64,000 nt of DNA from Paenibacillus sp. RC67 (GTDB lineage: Bacteria > Bacillota > Bacilli > Paenibacillales > NBRC-103111), in assembly GCF_030020805.1 (NCBI RefSeq), contig NZ_CP125098.1, forward strand, positions 3,309,501-3,373,500, in the 5' to 3' direction. The position numbers and the translations under genes are program-made. Below the pieces are notes generated by a model. That model did no database searches and was not told the DNA's origin. It saw only the letters and a program-made list of their open reading frames with translations. This document shows, piece by piece, positions 61,002-64,000 of the stretch. How positions within the stretch are numbered: position 1 is the first letter of the stretch; every line of letters begins with the position of its first letter.

Positions 61002-62400
61002 AAAAAAATGGAAGTTGCATGCTTCGTTAATATTCGATTTTTTCTTCTTTAACTTTTTCCTTTTGTTTTTCATGACGGTCATATTCATTGTAGCTATCGT
61101 AGATCTTATCTTTCATGCTGGCAGTTACAGTAATGCCCCAAAATTGGATGCAAGCTATTATGCAAAAGCGGATATGGATCAGCAAGATATCCAGAATTTA
61201 GAACAAAAAGGAGGATGGCTCGAAGAGCTGGGCTCAGATTACCAACTGATACGAGTCATAGGAGAGAAAAAAGATAACGTAACTGCTTATTCATCTGAGA
61301 TGCTTGTTTCTTCTCTCGAGAACCGGGAAGACCAGCCTTATTACTATTCAGTAACGCTGCTTGAGACCATTCCCGCGCATTATTTCATGTTAAAAATTCC
61401 TCGTGAGCACGTCTCGGTAAGTCATAATTATGTATCACAGCGTGAGCCGATATCTACTAACTATGCTAGCACGCGTATTAGATATTATTTTTACTTTTCA
61501 ATCGGGTTAATGCTGTTCTTTATTTTCTTATACAGCTATTGGGTTGCACGGAGAATTAAGAAACCGCTCCGTGAAATTTCCCAAGGCCTGCATAAAATGA
61601 CGCTCGGAGATTACAGCACCCGAATCCATGTCGAAGCGGAAGAGGAATTTAAACAAATCAGCAATACTTTCAATTACATGGCCAATGTGATCGAGGAAAC
61701 CCTTAAGGAAAAAAGGCAGATTGAGGAGAGTAAGCAGCGACTGATCGTGGATGTGACGCATGACTTGAAGACTCCGATCACTAGCATTCAAGGCTATGCT
61801 CAAGCATTGATGGAAGGAAGAGCGGGAGAGGCAGAGCATCAGCAGCGATATTTAGGGTATATTTATCAAAAGTCGAATCAAGTTACACAGTTAATTCAAA
61901 GCATACTTGAGCTTCTCAAGCTGGACTCTCCAGATTATCGGCTACAACTGGAATATCAAAATATAAGCGATTTTTTACGGGAGGTCGTGGCAGATTCCTA
62001 TGGTGATATCGAACAAAGAAAGTTCACTCTGGTAACGGAAATACCGGAGAAGAGCCTATACGCATGGTTTGAAGCCGAATCTCTGAACCGCGTGATCGTA
62101 AATCTAATAACCAATGCATTGAAATACAATCCATCCGGAACCCGTCTGAGAGTAGAGCTGAAGGAAAGAGCGGATCATGTTCTCATTGATATTGCCGATA
62201 CGGGCGTCGGGATACCTGAACATCTGCGCCAGACAGTCTTTGATCCATTCGTTCGAGTAGACGAGTCGCGAAGCGGGGAGAGAGGGACGGGCTTAGGACT
62301 ATCTATTGCCAAACGGCTCATGGAAAAGATGAATGGAACCATTGAGCTATACCAAACCTCTACAGAAGCGACTGTATTTACAATAAGATTACCTAAATGA
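60979..62400 (+). CDS. Sensor histidine kinase
   Basis: Protein of 473 residues starting at TTG 60979 inside the regulator gene, with GGGCTGGGG upstream. Helices lie at about residues 17-40 and 170-193 with an extracytoplasmic domain between, then HAMP, the H-box DVTHDLKTPITS with His261, and N-, G1- and G2-boxes (NLITNALKYNPSG, DIADTGVGIPEHLR, GERGTGLGLSIAKR). The sensor domain is about 130 residues, unlike the tiny sensors of BceS-type kinases, so it probably senses a stimulus directly. Confidence 0.95.
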   Translation: MRRLWRFRKKWKLHASLIFDFFFFNFFLLFFMTVIFIVAIVDLIFHAGSYSNAPKLDASYYAKADMDQQDIQNLEQKGGWLEELGSDYQLIRVIGEKKDNVTAYSSEMLVSSLENREDQPYYYSVTLLETIPAHYFMLKIPREHVSVSHNYVSQREPISTNYASTRIRYYFYFSIGLMLFFIFLYSYWVARRIKKPLREISQGLHKMTLGDYSTRIHVEAEEEFKQISNTFNYMANVIEETLKEKRQIEESKQRLIVDVTHDLKTPITSIQGYAQALMEGRAGEAEHQQRYLGYIYQKSNQVTQLIQSILELLKLDSPDYRLQLEYQNISDFLREVVADSYGDIEQRKFTLVTEIPEKSLYAWFEAESLNRVIVNLITNALKYNPSGTRLRVELKERADHVLIDIADTGVGIPEHLRQTVFDPFVRVDESRSGERGTGLGLSIAKRLMEKMNGTIELYQTSTEATVFTIRLPK

Positions 62401-62606
62401 GTGAAGGGCTCGATTGGAGTCCTTCATTGTGCCCATTCGGAAATGGTATTCATTTAACATTGACAGAACTTATTTTTTAAATATTTTTCTTATTGTCATT
62501 TGCATGATAGAATACTTCTTGCTGACTAATAACGGTTAGGCGGGTTGAATCGTTAAGTTAGCTTGTTGATCACAGATGTGGTTCTATCTTACAGAGGAGA
62601 ATAGGT

Positions 62607-63815
62607 ATGCTTTCCAAATCATCGTTTCCATTACTATTGTTAAATATGTTTCTTGCTATGCTTAGCACGGGTCTTGTTATTCCTATATTACCGGACTTGC
62701 TGCACGAATTTGGGGCAGGGGGGCAAGCTGCTGGTTATTTGGTATCCTGCTTTGGTTTGACACAGTTTATATTTTCACCGATTGCTGGCAATCTATCCGA
62801 TAAATATGGTCGTAAGCCTATGATTATCGTTGGACTCTTCCTATTTGCTTTATCCAATCTTATAGCAGCCCTTGCCAGTGATTTATCGTTACTATTCGTC
62901 TCTCGCTTAATTGGTGGGATTGGTTCTGCCGCCCTTGTCCCGTCGATCATGGCTTATGTGGCGGATATAACGACGAACGAACAGCGAGGTAAAGCCATGT
63001 CTTTGCTTGGCACCTCGATGACCTCAGGGTTTATTATCGGCCCAGGAGCTGGCGGCTTGCTTGCAGAGTTTGGTACCCGAGCACCGTTCTATGCATCTGT
63101 AGGAATCGGTCTTCTGGCGATGCTGTGCAGCTTGAAATTTTTGCCGGAATCCCTGTCGCTCGAACAGCAGATCAAACAAAGACAATCCCATGAGAAGAGG
63201 GAGAATGTGCTCCGCCAGCTTGTGCAATCAATTAAATCTCCTTATTTTGTCCTGCTTCTGATGGTATTCGCTCTTACCTTTGGTTTAATGCAATTCGAGG
63301 CTATCTTCCCGCTGTTTGTTGTTCAAAGCTACGGGTTTACGACTCGTGATATTGCCTTATTGCTTACAGTGTGCTCTTTGATTGCTACAGTTAACCAACT
63401 CGTATTGACTGGCAAGCTGACGAGATGGCTTGGTGAGAAAAAGGTCATCAGCTGGATGCTGCTGCTGTGCGCTGTATCGCTCGTATGCTTGTTATTATCC
63501 GGTAATTTCATATATGTCATGGTTTTGACAATGCTGTTCTTTACTTTTAACAATATTTTGCGTCCTACGGTCAATACACTGCTGTCCAAAGAAGCAGGGG
63601 ATGAACAAGGGTTCGTTGCCGGCTTGAATAATGCCTACATGAGTCTTGGCAATATTTTTGGTCCGGGACTTGCGGGTATCTTATTCGATATCCATATAAA
63701 CCTACCGTATGTATTCGGAGCGCTCGTGCTCGTGCTTAGCAGCATTGTAGCAGCGAAACGGATTGGGAAAAAGAAATCGTATTTCGAGAATCAAAATGCG
63801 AGCTTGACTAGTTGA
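62607..63815 (+). CDS. MFS transporter, DHA1 drug-efflux type
   Basis: Protein of 402 residues with twelve helices. The motif A sequence GNLSDKYGRKPMIIVG, motif C GFIIGPGAGGLLAEFG (Gx8G-x3-GPxxGG-like) and the general fold place it with the Bmr/NorA-like drug/H+ antiporters. GAGGAG precedes ATG 62607. Its own promoter was not assigned with confidence (a TTGACA lies at 62460). A bidirectional terminator follows. Confidence 0.85.
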   Translation: MLSKSSFPLLLLNMFLAMLSTGLVIPILPDLLHEFGAGGQAAGYLVSCFGLTQFIFSPIAGNLSDKYGRKPMIIVGLFLFALSNLIAALASDLSLLFVSRLIGGIGSAALVPSIMAYVADITTNEQRGKAMSLLGTSMTSGFIIGPGAGGLLAEFGTRAPFYASVGIGLLAMLCSLKFLPESLSLEQQIKQRQSHEKRENVLRQLVQSIKSPYFVLLLMVFALTFGLMQFEAIFPLFVVQSYGFTTRDIALLLTVCSLIATVNQLVLTGKLTRWLGEKKVISWMLLLCAVSLVCLLLSGNFIYVMVLTMLFFTFNNILRPTVNTLLSKEAGDEQGFVAGLNNAYMSLGNIFGPGLAGILFDIHINLPYVFGALVLVLSSIVAAKRIGKKKSYFENQNASLTS

Positions 63816-63840
63816 GTTTACGCAAAAAACATAGCAAGAG

Positions 63841-63879
63841 AGGGAGCTGTCAGAGCGATAGCTCCCTATTTTATTTTTT
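63841..63879. terminator. Terminator between convergent genes
   Basis: AGGGAGCT and AGCTCCCT form an 8-bp stem with an 11-base loop, followed by a T-rich tract on the + strand. Confidence 0.85.
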
Positions 63880-63900
63880 GCCTACGCTTTTCTCGTATGC

Positions 63901-63999
63901 TCAAGATTTGTATTTCTCAACATATTCTTCGTAGTCTAATACTTCCATAGTATTCGACCACTGGAGCACTTTTCCAACAAAATTTTTAATGTCCAAGCC
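63901..63999 (-). CDS. C-terminal end of a gene running off the window
   Basis: On the minus strand GLDIKNFVGKVLQWSNTMEV, LDYEEYVEKYKS and a stop at 63901. The codons are open to the window edge. Too little is present to name the family. Confidence 0.5.
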   Translation of the reverse strand, partial: GLDIKNFVGKVLQWSNTMEVLDYEEYVEKYKS

Positions 64000-64000
64000 T

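Noticed and set aside
1..64000. CRISPR arrays and tRNA or rRNA genes
   Set aside because: No regularly spaced repeat-spacer units and no cloverleaf or rRNA-like sequence were noticed by eye.

Overview
The window looks like a chromosomal segment of a Paenibacillus-type Firmicute. The genes have strong AAGGAGG-type ribosome binding sites, TTG and GTG starts are common, and lipoboxes are of the LAAC type. An AraC regulator reads on into a siderophore-type binding lipoprotein, and a cre-like site sits at one promoter. No rRNA, tRNA or CRISPR array was seen. Family names come from motif recognition by eye; no database search was run.

Layout. 1-3.2 kb: the AraC/binding-lipoprotein fusion (open at the left edge) and a GH101-like glycosidase without a signal peptide. 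3.2-7.9 kb: a five-gene sugar or polyol catabolic operon (two TIM-barrel isomerases, Gfo/Idh oxidoreductase, VOC protein, D-2-hydroxyacid dehydrogenase) behind a consensus promoter with a perfect 20-bp palindrome. 7.9-14.2 kb: a polysaccharide module with an AraC regulator, a membrane-anchored heparinase-like lyase, a GH105-like hydrolase and an orphan sugar-binding lipoprotein. Three of its promoters share one motif at the same distance from the -10 box. 17.1-19.8 kb: two cytoplasmic sulfatases that fit the same pathway. Small housekeeping genes lie between.

20.7-25.4 kb is a graveyard: IS1595 and IS110 remnants, a broken NUDIX gene and an NmrA-like pseudogene. 25.6-32.5 kb holds a TetR gene and a complete cydABDC operon for cytochrome bd oxidase and its ABC maturation transporter. 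32.6-34.8 kb has a compact LuxR-like regulator, a DUF420 protein, a frameshifted membrane protein and hypotheticals. 35.2-36.8 kb is a GC-rich epimerase/TetR pair that looks acquired. 37-50 kb is mosaic: IS110, IS3 and IS21-like relics, a pentapeptide-repeat protein, a phage-type LPD1 fragment, an ECF sigma factor with two stress-type partners, a complete SecDF with a small membrane protein inside inverted repeats, a predicted structured RNA, a MazEF/PemIK toxin-antitoxin pair and a DUF4062 protein.

50.9-64 kb is ordinary again: an RHH-ankyrin protein; a sulfur-scavenging cluster (aldo/keto reductase, flavin monooxygenase, ABC importer, rhodanese); an ABC exporter followed by its two-component system, with four 11-bp-spaced repeats upstream; an MFS exporter; and the tail of a further gene on the minus strand.

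Most notable are the three-promoter AraC-type motif (8.87, 12.65 and 12.56 kb), a three-way-junction RNA with its own terminator (46.70-46.80 kb), the inverted-repeat-bounded SecDF cassette (43.12-46.37 kb), a 170-bp repeated IS110 left-end sequence that may encode a bridge RNA (39.8 and 49.2 kb), and the tandem response-regulator box at 58.46-58.50 kb.
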